Source: Magnetococcales bacterium (GTDB lineage: Bacteria > Pseudomonadota > Magnetococcia > Magnetococcales > UBA8363). Taken from it: 64,000 nucleotides of DNA. The notes beneath the pieces are model-generated. The model saw only the letters and a program-made list of their open reading frames with translations, had not been told where the DNA came from and did not search any database. The stretch is taken from the NCBI GenBank assembly GCA_002753515.1, contig PEAK01000003.1, forward strand, positions 1 to 64,000. Direction: 5' to 3'. Positions 25,180 through 34,136 of this stretch are shown here, in pieces. Positions within the stretch are counted from its first letter, which is position 1; each line of letters begins with the position of its first letter. The position numbers and the translations under genes are program-made.

Positions 25180-28113
25180 TTGAATATTAAATATCGACTT
25201 GTAATTGCGTTTTCATCCATTCTTATTATTATCCTGGCTGTGTCCAGCGTACTATCCTATCTGTTGACACGAATGGCTGTTGAAAAATCGGCCATTGAAG
25301 GGATGAAAAACAGTTTGGCCGAGTCGAGTCACAGGGCCATGGCATTGCATAGTCGTGCCAAGGATATGATGCTCATTGCCCTGGAATACCCGAATTTTGT
25401 CAACTATTTTTCCCTTCCTGATTCCCGGGAAGGGAATAAATACGCTGAAAAAGAAGGAAAAAAAGTCATTCAGTTTACCGAAGCACAGCGAAATTTGAAG
25501 AATGATCTGGATGTTTGGATCCAGAAAATGCAACATCGTTTTCCCATTGTTGAGACATGCGTGATTGATAAAACGGGTCAGGAACACACCCGCTTGACGC
25601 AAGGGGTCGTTGCTGCGGATGACGATTTCTCCAGTGAGGAGAATGAATCGCCTTTTTTTGGACCTAGCTTTGAATTGGCCAAGGGTGAGGTTCATATCGC
25701 CTACCCCTACATGTCGGCTGACGCTAAGCAATGGGTCTTTTCCTATACCGCACCCATCATTTTGGAAGATGGTTCGAAACCGGCATTCTATCATTATGAG
25801 ATGCCAGTTACCTTTTTTCAGGAGAGCATTGACGCATTTCCTCATACGGAACATGGAAAACTGAGTACAGCCAAAGAAGAGGTGTCTGCGAGCAAGCGAA
25901 CGTTTATTCTCGATCCAAAAGGTTTCCTGATTGCCGACAGTGGCAACAAAAATATCGACACCAACTTGAAGGCGGGTCAAGACCCAGAAGAAAAACAAAA
26001 GCTGGAAGACTATTTCCCACCGGCGAAAAGTGTATCCGAGAGCAAGGAATTTGCAAAAATTATCAGCAAGATGCAATCTGGTGGAACCGGGGTGGAACAG
26101 TTTGAGGACAAGGGTATGCTTTATACGGTGGTTTTCCGCCCACTGTCGATTTTCGATTGGAGTATTGCCGAGGTCAAATCGCAGGACGCTTTGATGGCAG
26201 GCAGTGAGGAATCTTTGGTGCGAATGCGCGGAATATCGGCTTTGATCGCTTTGATTTCATTGGGAGTAGCCGTAGTCTTCATTTTTATGGTTGCTGGCCG
26301 TCTTTCACGCCCCATCGTCCGGTTGGCTACGGATGTGCGCCGTCTGGCCTCTGGCGATTTGACTTTCAAGGTGGATGAAGCTTCGTTGCCCGCTGGTGAG
26401 CTGAAGGAGCTGGGCCATTCCATCAATGCCATGGCCTCCAGCCTGACGGGGATCGCCCGTAACCTGGCTTTGCAATCGGAAACGGTGGAGGCGTGTGCCA
26501 ACAGCCTCAATGGCATTCGCAGTGAAGTGCAACAGGGTGCCGGGGTCATTACTGAAAAAGCGGGTGATGTCGGTCAGGCCAATCATTCACTGGCGAACCA
26601 TGTCGGTCATATCAAGGAATTGATGCTGGGTGTGCAACAAGGGATGGCTGAGGTGGAAGCGGCGTCGAACCGGTTGGTCGACAATATGGGGGAAATTGTT
26701 CGGGGGGCGGAGCGTGGGCAGGAGGGGGCCTCCACGGTGGCCGCTGCATCCGAGGAGATGACCGCCAATATCGCTGGAGTTGATCAAAGTTTGCGGGGTG
26801 TCCGCGAAGCCATTCTTTCTGTGACCAGTGCTACCCGGGAGATGGTGAACTCGCTGGAAGCCATTCAGCATCTGTGTCGTGAGGCCACCAAGATGGCCAA
26901 CGTCGCTTTTACCCACACCAGTGCCAGCAAAGAAGTGATGGAAAATCTGGAAATGTCCGCGCAGGAAATCGGCCAGGTGGTTGAGTTGATCAATAATATT
27001 GCGGAACAGACCAATATGTTGGCCCTGAATGCTTCCATTGAGGCGGCAGGGGCCGGGGATGCGGGCAAGGGCTTTGCGGTGGTTGCCAACGAGGTGAAAG
27101 AATTGGCGCGGCAGACTTCATTGGCTACCGACACGGTTTCCCAGAGAATTGGCGATATTCGCGATCAGACCAAGGAGGTGGCTTCAGCATCGGAACAGGT
27201 GTTTCGCATCGTCAAGATCATTCATCAGACCAACAAAGACATATCCATGGCTGTTGATGAGCAAAATCGCTCCATTCAGTCCATATCGCACGCCATTGAT
27301 GATGTTTCCCATTCTACAGAAATGGTTGTACACAATACGGAGGAACTCTCCATTGCTGCTTCTGAAGTTGCCCGATCGGCGGCGAATGCTCAGATCGAGT
27401 CAAGCAAAATTTTAGACGCGGCGCTTGAAAGCTCCGATGCCGTGGGAAAAGTTACCGAAGCGGCCAAAAATGCCCGGCATGGGGCGGATATGACGTTGGA
27501 AGCGGCGGAAGTGAGTCAATCGTCCGCCCGGAGTGTGTTGGATCTTGCCAAGGTGATGTACCGCCTGGCTCGGGAGACGGTGGGTGCGGCGACCGCCTTT
27601 GGACACGTTACCGATGTGACCTTGCTCTCGGCGACCGCCTTGAACAAGGTTCGTGCTGCTTTTGTCATTCCAACGGAAGGCATGTTTGATGCCAAGGGTC
27701 TCAAGGAACATTTCCTTGGCTGGATCAACTTGTTGGAAAAAGCGATTGTATTGGAGGCCGAAGCGGCGAAAGGGGCGGATCTCGACGCGCTCCTCTCGGG
27801 CAAAATCGATATTTTCCAGAAATGGTTGGATGGGGACGGTCAACGCAATTTTGCTGGTCGCTCCGATTTTATGGAATTGAGTGAAGTCTTTGCATCCGCC
27901 TCGGAAAGGTCGCGTGAGTTGGTACGGGTAGCTCAGGAGGCGGCGCAACGGCGGTCTGAAGCGGAAGCTGGGGGCGGGAGTGATGCGGATTTGCAGTCAG
28001 AGGCGGAAGCGTTGTTGAACAAAGCTCGTGAAGTCTTGGAATTTTTCCACGTTGATCGCCAACGTTTGTTCTTGATCATCGATCGGCTGTTTCGGGGTGA
28101 CATCCCTTTATAA
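25180..28113 (+). CDS. Methyl-accepting chemotaxis protein with dCache sensor and CZB-like tail
   Basis: The 977-residue protein starts at a TTG after GGAG. A first helix (about 7-29) and a double-Cache periplasmic domain (about 35-345) match the neighbouring cyclase (RFPIVETCVID, GQEHTRLTQG, PYMSADAKQWVF, KPAFYHYEMPVTFF). A second helix (about 350-372) and HAMP follow. The signalling tip reads NNIAEQTNMLALNASIEAAG and GKGFAVVANEVKELA. The C-terminal 150 residues resemble a chemoreceptor zinc-binding (CZB) domain (KEHFLGWINLLEKA, QKWLDGDGQRNF), but the usual Cys and later His ligands are not visible, so zinc binding may be lost. The protein should steer motility in response to the ligand seen by the cyclase. 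Confidence 0.92.
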   Translation: MNIKYRLVIAFSSILIIILAVSSVLSYLLTRMAVEKSAIEGMKNSLAESSHRAMALHSRAKDMMLIALEYPNFVNYFSLPDSREGNKYAEKEGKKVIQFTEAQRNLKNDLDVWIQKMQHRFPIVETCVIDKTGQEHTRLTQGVVAADDDFSSEENESPFFGPSFELAKGEVHIAYPYMSADAKQWVFSYTAPIILEDGSKPAFYHYEMPVTFFQESIDAFPHTEHGKLSTAKEEVSASKRTFILDPKGFLIADSGNKNIDTNLKAGQDPEEKQKLEDYFPPAKSVSESKEFAKIISKMQSGGTGVEQFEDKGMLYTVVFRPLSIFDWSIAEVKSQDALMAGSEESLVRMRGISALIALISLGVAVVFIFMVAGRLSRPIVRLATDVRRLASGDLTFKVDEASLPAGELKELGHSINAMASSLTGIARNLALQSETVEACANSLNGIRSEVQQGAGVITEKAGDVGQANHSLANHVGHIKELMLGVQQGMAEVEAASNRLVDNMGEIVRGAERGQEGASTVAAASEEMTANIAGVDQSLRGVREAILSVTSATREMVNSLEAIQHLCREATKMANVAFTHTSASKEVMENLEMSAQEIGQVVELINNIAEQTNMLALNASIEAAGAGDAGKGFAVVANEVKELARQTSLATDTVSQRIGDIRDQTKEVASASEQVFRIVKIIHQTNKDISMAVDEQNRSIQSISHAIDDVSHSTEMVVHNTEELSIAASEVARSAANAQIESSKILDAALESSDAVGKVTEAAKNARHGADMTLEAAEVSQSSARSVLDLAKVMYRLARETVGAATAFGHVTDVTLLSATALNKVRAAFVIPTEGMFDAKGLKEHFLGWINLLEKAIVLEAEAAKGADLDALLSGKIDIFQKWLDGDGQRNFAGRSDFMELSEVFASASERSRELVRVAQEAAQRRSEAEAGGGSDADLQSEAEALLNKAREVLEFFHVDRQRLFLIIDRLFRGDIPL

Positions 28114-28147
28114 TACCTTGATCTTTCTTCCCCCCTGTTTTTCGGGA

Positions 28148-28181
28148 GGGGGTCTGAGCGGGTTGTTCCACTCAGACCCCC
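28148..28181. terminator. Bidirectional terminator between convergent genes
   Basis: GGGGGTCTGAG and CTCAGACCCCC pair perfectly over 11 bases with a 12-base loop. The hairpin lies between the chemoreceptor (+) and OmpA-like (-) stop codons. Confidence 0.65.
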
Positions 28182-28223
28182 GATTGCTTACGGGTATTCC
28201 CGATATCCCGGTCAAGCCCATTT

Positions 28224-29177
28224 CTACTCGACGGCTATGAGATCCACGCGACGGTTCAAGGCCCGTAACGCTTTCGTTGAGTTGTCATTGAGTGGCTGAT
28301 TCTTGCCATAACCCGCTGTTGTAACGCGATCCGTGGCGATACCCAGTTTACGTAGTGATTCCTTAACGGAAGTGGCGCGTTTCAATGATAATTTATCATT
28401 GTACTCCAGCGTACCGGTTGCGTCCGTATGTCCCTGGGCTTCCACTTTAAGATTGGGGTGTTCTTTCATGGTTTTCATGACTTTTTTAAGTTCAGCTCTA
28501 AACTTTTTCTGAATGTGTGCATCATTCAGACGGAACAGGACGGTTCCCACAACCCAGCACCCATCCTTATTGACGACGACATCGGGTGGTGGTGTGGCAC
28601 ACCGGCTATCCTTGCGACGGACGCTGCCGCCGTCCGACTCCACCACGGTCAAATTGCCAGGTGAAGGGGGTGGTGGGGGGGGGGTATGGACAACTTCGGC
28701 TGGAGCCGCAGGTGGAACCTCGTCGGCGGCAGCCAAGTAAAACTGGGTACCGGAGCTGCCCAGGGCGTACCAACTCTCTTGGGGATGCCACTGCCACCAT
28801 CCCTTCACTTTCCAAGTGGTTTCGACTGCTTCTTCCCATTTTTCCGGTTCCGAATCAGGCTCAGCGAGATACAGTTGCGTCCCTGTTCGCCCCAATTCAT
28901 GCCAGCTTTGCTGGGGGTGCCATTGTAATGCCCCTTTTGCCAACCAACCTGGTTCGTCAGCTTTTGTGGATTCATTCTCAGGGGCAACATCAGCGGGAGC
29001 GAAATAGGTCTGGGTACCTGTTCGTCCAAGGACGTGCCAACTTTCCAACGGATGCCATTGCACTTGGCCATCCGCTTTCCAGGAAGTTTCCTCGGCAATG
29101 GCGAATCCGCCACTGCACGCCAGGAGAATTCCGATCACTGGAAACTTCAAGCGACGCCCAAATAACCTCGTATACAT
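28224..29177 (-). CDS. OmpA-family protein with three Trp-rich N-terminal repeats
   Basis: I start at the ATG (29177) six bases after GGGAGG; 317 residues. A signal peptide is followed by three repeats of about 45 residues, each with QWHP, SW and LG(R/S)(T/S)GTQ-x-Y (for example WHPLESWHVLGRTGTQTYFA). A proline run (HTPPPPPPSPG) leads to an OmpA peptidoglycan-binding domain with FRLNDAHIQ, VEAQGHTDATG, YNDKLSLKRA and LNRRVDLI, the Asp and Arg residues that grip diaminopimelate. I do not recognise the repeat. It could tether the envelope to an outer-membrane partner. A C10 tract (28675-28684) encodes the proline run. Confidence 0.85.
   Translation of the reverse strand: MYTRLFGRRLKFPVIGILLACSGGFAIAEETSWKADGQVQWHPLESWHVLGRTGTQTYFAPADVAPENESTKADEPGWLAKGALQWHPQQSWHELGRTGTQLYLAEPDSEPEKWEEAVETTWKVKGWWQWHPQESWYALGSSGTQFYLAAADEVPPAAPAEVVHTPPPPPPSPGNLTVVESDGGSVRRKDSRCATPPPDVVVNKDGCWVVGTVLFRLNDAHIQKKFRAELKKVMKTMKEHPNLKVEAQGHTDATGTLEYNDKLSLKRATSVKESLRKLGIATDRVTTAGYGKNQPLNDNSTKALRALNRRVDLIAVE
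28675..28684 (-). repeat. G10/C10 homopolymer in the OmpA-like gene
   Basis: Ten G on the plus strand encode part of the PPPPPP linker. Slippage would remove the C-terminal peptidoglycan-binding domain. Confidence 0.9.
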
Positions 29178-29279
29178 TGTAACCTCCCATTTCATTCGCT
29201 CATGAACCACATCGCGCTGTTCTGTCAACCAAGTGTGACTGTTTTCCCGACAGTGTGAAAAATATATTTGTATCCCATA

Positions 29280-29430
29280 TTAACCGCAACCAACACGGGA
29301 AACGTAGTTTTCCAGTGTCATTCCCGCGAAAGCGGGAATCAAGAAAGTCAGGAGAGGTAGGAAAGTCCTCTGGATCCCCGCTTTCGCGAGGATGACAATA
29401 ACTACACATCCCAAGATAGCTGCGGTTTAA
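29280..29430 (+). mobile_element. REP/MITE-like element, copy 3 (151 bp)
   Basis: It has the same inverted ends and both palindromic modules as copy 1. Its right end supplies the TAA stop codon (29427-29429) of the ankyrin gene. Confidence 0.75.
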
Positions 29431-30059
29431 CGTGCAGGGGGTGCCTTTTGGGACACGGTTTTGAAGTAATTGATAATATCCTTGTTCTCTGACTTATTGG
29501 CAATTTCAAAAGGTGTTTCACCTTTATTGTTTGGGAAGTGTATGTTTGCACCCTGTTCGACCAGCAAACGCGCCATGGCGAGATGCCCGGCCTCGACAGC
29601 GTAAAACAATGGTGACTCGCCACCCACGTCGCGCACGTCAACTGGAACTCCCATGGACAACAGAATGTTGACCACTTCAGGATGTCCACCGAAGGCGGCG
29701 TAGTGCAGTGCCGTCCAGCCACCGAAAACGGTTGCCATGGGATTGGCACCGCGCTGAATCAACATCCGCATGGCCAATACGTGTCCCTTATAAGCGGCGT
29801 AATGGATTGGGCTGACTCTTTTACTGTCTGCGATATTCACATTGACATTGGAGGAGAGGAACTCTCGCAACTCTTCATTCTTATTTTCGTAAATGAGCTG
29901 CCTGATTTTTTGGTTGACCGGGTGTTTACTGAAATCCAGTATGGAGACGGGAAAAGACATATGCGCTTCAACTCCCCCCCAGGCTATTGTTCCTGGTAAA
30001 ACACCCATTAGAAACCACACAATAATCAACATAACGAAATGACGTAACAACATTGCCAT
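29427..30059 (-). CDS. Secreted ankyrin-repeat protein
   Basis: The 210-residue protein has an ATG preceded by AAGGGGAG and an N-terminal hydrophobic segment (VMLIIVWFLMGVLPGTIAWG) that can act as a signal peptide. Ankyrin repeats start near residue 73: VSPIHYAAYKGHVLAMRMLIQ, WTALHYAAFGGHPEVVNILL, ESPLFYAVEAGHLAMARLLV and ETPFEIANKSENKDIINYF. Ankyrin repeats bind other proteins. The stop codon lies within the end of a REP/MITE copy, so the original C-terminus may have been longer or different. Confidence 0.82.
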   Translation of the reverse strand: MAMLLRHFVMLIIVWFLMGVLPGTIAWGGVEAHMSFPVSILDFSKHPVNQKIRQLIYENKNEELREFLSSNVNVNIADSKRVSPIHYAAYKGHVLAMRMLIQRGANPMATVFGGWTALHYAAFGGHPEVVNILLSMGVPVDVRDVGGESPLFYAVEAGHLAMARLLVEQGANIHFPNNKGETPFEIANKSENKDIINYFKTVSQKAPPAR

Positions 30060-30240
30060 GACTCCCCTTGCAAGGATGCCCTACGGGCGAAATTTCAAAT
30101 CAAGACTTTAAGTCACAATCGTGTGGGCTTATGCCCCAAACACCTCCCCCATTCTCCAGTTGCATGGCAATGATAACACATCTTCGGAGTCAGAAAAAAT
30201 ATTTTGAGGTACATGAGACCAAAAGCATCTCGTTGCGAGG

Positions 30241-32166
30241 TTATTTCTTATCTTTCCCATCGCCATTGGATTGATCTTGATGTTTTTTTATCTCGCTTTC
30301 CCACTCCCAAACAGCCGATCGGGCACGTGGCAACCATGGGTCCGTGTCTGGGCTCATGTGGATAAAACTGCGCATGGCCCCGAGCGCCATCTCTAAATTT
30401 CCTTCTGACTCCAGTGCAATAGCCAATCCATAGTAGGCATTGGTCTGGTAGGGATTCAAGAGCAGGGCTTCCTGAAAAAAATCAAGGGCGGCTCGGACTT
30501 TCCCCACCCCCAGAAGGGCATACCCCATGTTGACCTGAACCTCGGGCATACGGGGATATTCTTGTGAGATGACGTGAAATACGGCTATGGCATCGTTATA
30601 ACGCTTGGCTTGCAGCAATAATGCCCCTTCCAGGAAACGTTGTTGCAAAGAATCTTTGCCCGAGAGGCTGTTGGCGGATGTTTCCGGGGAATTTTCCGCT
30701 GGCAAAGTGGCCCGGGGATTGGTTGAAGGCATTTTTTCCAATAATTGCGCACCAATGGCGATGGTGATTATTGTGATGATCAGCAAGGGAAAGCGATGGT
30801 GGAACAGGCTGGGAAGCCTGGGGGGTCTGCGCATGTTTTTTTGCCCCAACACCGTGAGTGGAACCAGTGAGAAAATGACCACTCCCGCCATGGCTAAACT
30901 GCCGCCTGCTCCCGCTAGCACCATCCCAAGGATGCCGGACAGAGAGGTGGTGGTCAGACCGGGAATCTTGCGTTCTACCCCCTCAATTCCCAGGATTTCC
31001 AGCCCGGTTGCAAGCAGAATGACGCCAATGCCGAACATCCAGGGCTGCCATCGCTGCCAAAGGTGGTTATCAATGGTGACCTGGGATTCAGAAAGCAGGT
31101 GTCGCACAAGCCCCATATATCCCAAAGTGACGGCTCCAACCGCCGCATGATAATGGGCGGTTACCAGCACAGTATCCCCGTCGATCATAATGCCAAATAT
31201 GATCCCTTGGATCAGAAGAATAATAGAAAGGAACACCGATATCAGGATGGAATTGTTTTCTTTGAAAACAGACCTGACGGTTTGCCATCCGGGCCAAAGG
31301 GTCAGTATGGTTCCCGGGACGGGCCACCAAATGGTGTATTCCATCAAATTTGTAAACAATTGTTGATAGTTGCTGCTGGGGATCGGGATGAAAAAAACAG
31401 CAACAAGGCCAGCAATACCTGGAAGGATGGAGATGAGTAATACAATGGAAAGCCAGGGAGAGTACGGGGTGGAATGAAAGGATCGGGTCAGAAACAGCCA
31501 TACACCGAGTAACAATAGAACGTGGGCCAATTGCAATGTATGACCACTGGCCCAGAACAAAGTATTATAATCAGGTGTGGCATCCTGGACCCCGGTAAGG
31601 CGCCAAGTGATCACAAGAAGTGCGATCAGGGCCGTGAACCACGCGAAAGATCCTCCTGTAACATAGGCTTGAATCGGATGGCATCGTAACAGATTCTGCG
31701 GAGTCAACAGGGTGGATATGCCGTGGCTGGCGAGAATGAAGGCACCCAGCCCCAGAAGGACCAACCCGGTAATGAACACGACATTATGCAATACAGGGAT
31801 ATAATTGCTGAGAACGGCCTGTCCCGTGCCTGAGATCCCTGCAATCAACAATGTTATTGTTCCACCCCACGCCAGTGCCAAGGCGATTTGATTGGATAAT
31901 TGTTTGCTGGAGTCGCGAATACGCGTGATCAAGGCTCCGGTCATCGCCAGGAACCAGACTAATACCGCAAAGTTAACGTGATAGACCAATGCCCGGGAAA
32001 ACCCGGTTGTTGTCGTGGCCAGCCAAGGTGAAAACCATGGGATGCGGGAGAGGATCAAATACAAACCGAAGCAGGAGGAGAGGAGCAGGGCGGACAAGCC
32101 CAAACCCAGCCATCCCAATAAGGGGTGGGATGGCATTCCCGAAGCGGATCTGTACGGAGAGTCCAT
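30241..32166 (-). CDS. Divergent haem-copper-oxidase-like membrane protein with TPR tail
   Basis: The 641-residue protein has about 12 membrane helices (residues 15-480) and a periplasmic or cytoplasmic TPR tail (about 515-620, with YNDAIAVFHVISQEYP, ALDFFQEALLLNP and LEMALGAMRSF). The membrane part resembles subunit I of haem-copper oxidases: LVYHVNFAV (like the low-spin haem ligand), FWASGHTLQLAHVLL (like the first CuB His) and TAHYHAAVGAVTLGYMG (like the haem-binding HxH). The expected helix-VII His-His pair is absent; that stretch reads LMEYTIWWPVPG. It may carry haems but lack a standard O2-reducing centre. Its ATG directly follows the stop of ccsA, so it is probably cotranscribed with haem ligation genes. 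Confidence 0.7.
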   Translation of the reverse strand: MDSPYRSASGMPSHPLLGWLGLGLSALLLSSCFGLYLILSRIPWFSPWLATTTTGFSRALVYHVNFAVLVWFLAMTGALITRIRDSSKQLSNQIALALAWGGTITLLIAGISGTGQAVLSNYIPVLHNVVFITGLVLLGLGAFILASHGISTLLTPQNLLRCHPIQAYVTGGSFAWFTALIALLVITWRLTGVQDATPDYNTLFWASGHTLQLAHVLLLLGVWLFLTRSFHSTPYSPWLSIVLLISILPGIAGLVAVFFIPIPSSNYQQLFTNLMEYTIWWPVPGTILTLWPGWQTVRSVFKENNSILISVFLSIILLIQGIIFGIMIDGDTVLVTAHYHAAVGAVTLGYMGLVRHLLSESQVTIDNHLWQRWQPWMFGIGVILLATGLEILGIEGVERKIPGLTTTSLSGILGMVLAGAGGSLAMAGVVIFSLVPLTVLGQKNMRRPPRLPSLFHHRFPLLIITIITIAIGAQLLEKMPSTNPRATLPAENSPETSANSLSGKDSLQQRFLEGALLLQAKRYNDAIAVFHVISQEYPRMPEVQVNMGYALLGVGKVRAALDFFQEALLLNPYQTNAYYGLAIALESEGNLEMALGAMRSFIHMSPDTDPWLPRARSAVWEWESEIKKHQDQSNGDGKDKK

Positions 32167-32982
32167 TTAAACAACACCTTGATGGGGCGCTCTGGAAAGA
32201 AACGGAACTCCAAAGAAAACCAGGAAAGCAAACGTGAAAATGACCCAGATTAACAGGGCACCCACCATGGGAGGGGGACGAAACAACGGTCGCAAATGGA
32301 GATAAAGCGCCAATAGCAACCAGGTGTGCAGCGTCCATGTTTCCAGGGGATCCCAACTCCAATAGCGTCCCCAGGCATCCAGTGACCAGATGGCTCCGGC
32401 GACCAGCATGAGGGAGTGGAAAATAAACCCCAGGGCGGCAAATCGATAGGACAACTCATCCAGACGCGAATTATCCGGCAAGCGTTGGACATGGCGGGCC
32501 AGGGAACCCAGGGAACGCATCACTATGATGCCGCCAATGCCCACAGCTACCAAAATGGCACCCAGGGCTATTTTTCCAAAACCGATATGAACATACAACC
32601 AGATTGTGTCGTAGGTCGGGGGAATGGCGGTGTCTGCGGAACTGCTGACCATCATCCAACCCATGAGTACCAATAATGTCGGCAGCAGGACCACCGAAGT
32701 GGCGCGCAGGGTGGGATAAAACCAGACAAACAGGGTTACCGCCAAAGTCAGGCTCCACAGATTACTGGATAATATTTCAAACATGGATATGAAAGGACCA
32801 TGGCCCAATCTTTGCCAGCGTAGCCCAAGGGACAAACCATGCAGAATCAAACCCATGCTCAAGAGTAATAGCAGGATTCGCTCCCAGCCCCGGTTGAAAA
32901 TAACCACAATGACCGATACCAATCCGGCCAGCAGATAACCCAATATGGCGAGCCATAACAGGCTTTCTTCAGCCATGATCAT
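32167..32982 (-). CDS. ccsA: CcsA-type cytochrome c biogenesis (System II) protein
   Basis: The 271-residue membrane protein has about eight helices and the haem-handling tryptophan-rich motif WGRYWSWDPLETW near residue 205, with flanking conserved His (FIFHSLML before it, TLHTWLL after it). CcsA delivers and ligates haem with ResB/Ccs1 in the periplasm. It begins 15 bases after resB ends and touches the downstream oxidase-like gene. Location inside a cytochrome cluster suggests dedicated maturation of its multihaem proteins. Confidence 0.9.
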   Translation of the reverse strand: MIMAEESLLWLAILGYLLAGLVSVIVVIFNRGWERILLLLLSMGLILHGLSLGLRWQRLGHGPFISMFEILSSNLWSLTLAVTLFVWFYPTLRATSVVLLPTLLVLMGWMMVSSSADTAIPPTYDTIWLYVHIGFGKIALGAILVAVGIGGIIVMRSLGSLARHVQRLPDNSRLDELSYRFAALGFIFHSLMLVAGAIWSLDAWGRYWSWDPLETWTLHTWLLLALYLHLRPLFRPPPMVGALLIWVIFTFAFLVFFGVPFLSRAPHQGVV

Positions 32983-32997
32983 CGCGCCACTCCCATT

Positions 32998-33999
32998 TCA
33001 TTCCACTTTTTTTTCGGATACGGAAACATACTCTGCCCAATGATGGATGGAAAATTGTTTGAAATAATGCCAAGCCAAGCCAAAAATGGCTGCCAGGCTG
33101 GAGGCCAGTAACCAATTCATGGCTGGGTCATAATGGATGCGATATCCCATCCAGGATCGCAGCCCTTCAAACACCAAAACACCTTCGGAAAAACGTACCG
33201 TTGAGCCCTCTTTAAGCACATTGACCGACCCATCACCCGTTTCCAGTTTCAGTCGATAGCGGCGGGGGAGGTGAAGTTGCCAGGATTTTTCTGGATTGGC
33301 CAATTCTTCATCCAACAACAATGTGATTTTGATCCGAATCGCCGTTTGGGGTATGCGCCAATGGCGCACCTGTTCCATGATGGCCGGGTAGCTCGGGAGA
33401 TGCAGGGATGCTCGACTTGGTTGCAAACCATCCGCAGGAATCCATAAAAAGACCGGGGCAAATCCTTTGTTGGCGGTCGTGCGGAGGCGATAGCCCGCCA
33501 GATTCAAGGAAGTTCCATCGCCAATGGTTGCACTCCGGGTCCGTTGCCCCCCTTCCTGCCAGGTCACCTGGTTGCGTGTGATGCCCCGCTTCAATCCAGG
33601 GCCATAGTCCACTGTGAAACCATCCTGACGGAAGCGCATATTTTTCAGATGATCCGCATGCCACATGCCGCGTTCTTCGGACTGGGCGTAGCCGGAAAAA
33701 ATCTCTCCCTGAGTCAGTTCGACGGCCCCCTTGAAACTCGTTAAATAACTGGTAACGGCTGTTCCCAGCACCACCACTAACGCGGTGTGGAATACCAGCA
33801 GACCCGGTTGGGAACGAAACGTGGTATGGCATTGTAATGCTGCGCCAATATTGACAATAAACAATAGCCCGGCCACCGTTAATAAAACAGTATTGGATAG
33901 CATCCCCTGTGCTGACAAGGGCAAGCCACCCAGAAGCAATAGTAGAATTGCCAGAGAAAATTTCAGCGAGGCAAGGCTTGTCGCAAGCTTGGTAACCAT
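32998..33999 (-). CDS. ResB/Ccs1-like cytochrome c biogenesis (System II) protein
   Basis: I use the ATG at 33999, preceded by AGAAGGGG, giving 333 residues. Three N-terminal helices (SLKFSLAILLLLLGG, VLLTVAGLLFIVNIGAAL, GLLVFHTALVVVLGTAV) come first. A periplasmic domain of about 200 residues (VDYGPGLKRGITRN, GYRLRTTANKGFAPVFLW) and a last helix near 300 (NWLLASSLAAIFGLAW) follow. This topology fits the ResB/Ccs1 partner of CcsA. It is shorter than classical ResB (about 450-550 residues). It directly follows the 11-heme cytochrome gene. Confidence 0.8.
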   Translation of the reverse strand: MVTKLATSLASLKFSLAILLLLLGGLPLSAQGMLSNTVLLTVAGLLFIVNIGAALQCHTTFRSQPGLLVFHTALVVVLGTAVTSYLTSFKGAVELTQGEIFSGYAQSEERGMWHADHLKNMRFRQDGFTVDYGPGLKRGITRNQVTWQEGGQRTRSATIGDGTSLNLAGYRLRTTANKGFAPVFLWIPADGLQPSRASLHLPSYPAIMEQVRHWRIPQTAIRIKITLLLDEELANPEKSWQLHLPRRYRLKLETGDGSVNVLKEGSTVRFSEGVLVFEGLRSWMGYRIHYDPAMNWLLASSLAAIFGLAWHYFKQFSIHHWAEYVSVSEKKVE

Positions 34000-34136
34000 G
34001 ATCCCCTTCTGGCAAAAAGCCATGTCAATTGCAAAATCCAAACCTTGGGGGGATTCGCAGAGCAGGAGGCAGGCATAGTGATCAACAAGTGCTACCCATT
34101 GGCAGGAAAGGCACTTTTATTGTTGTGCAAAGCACA

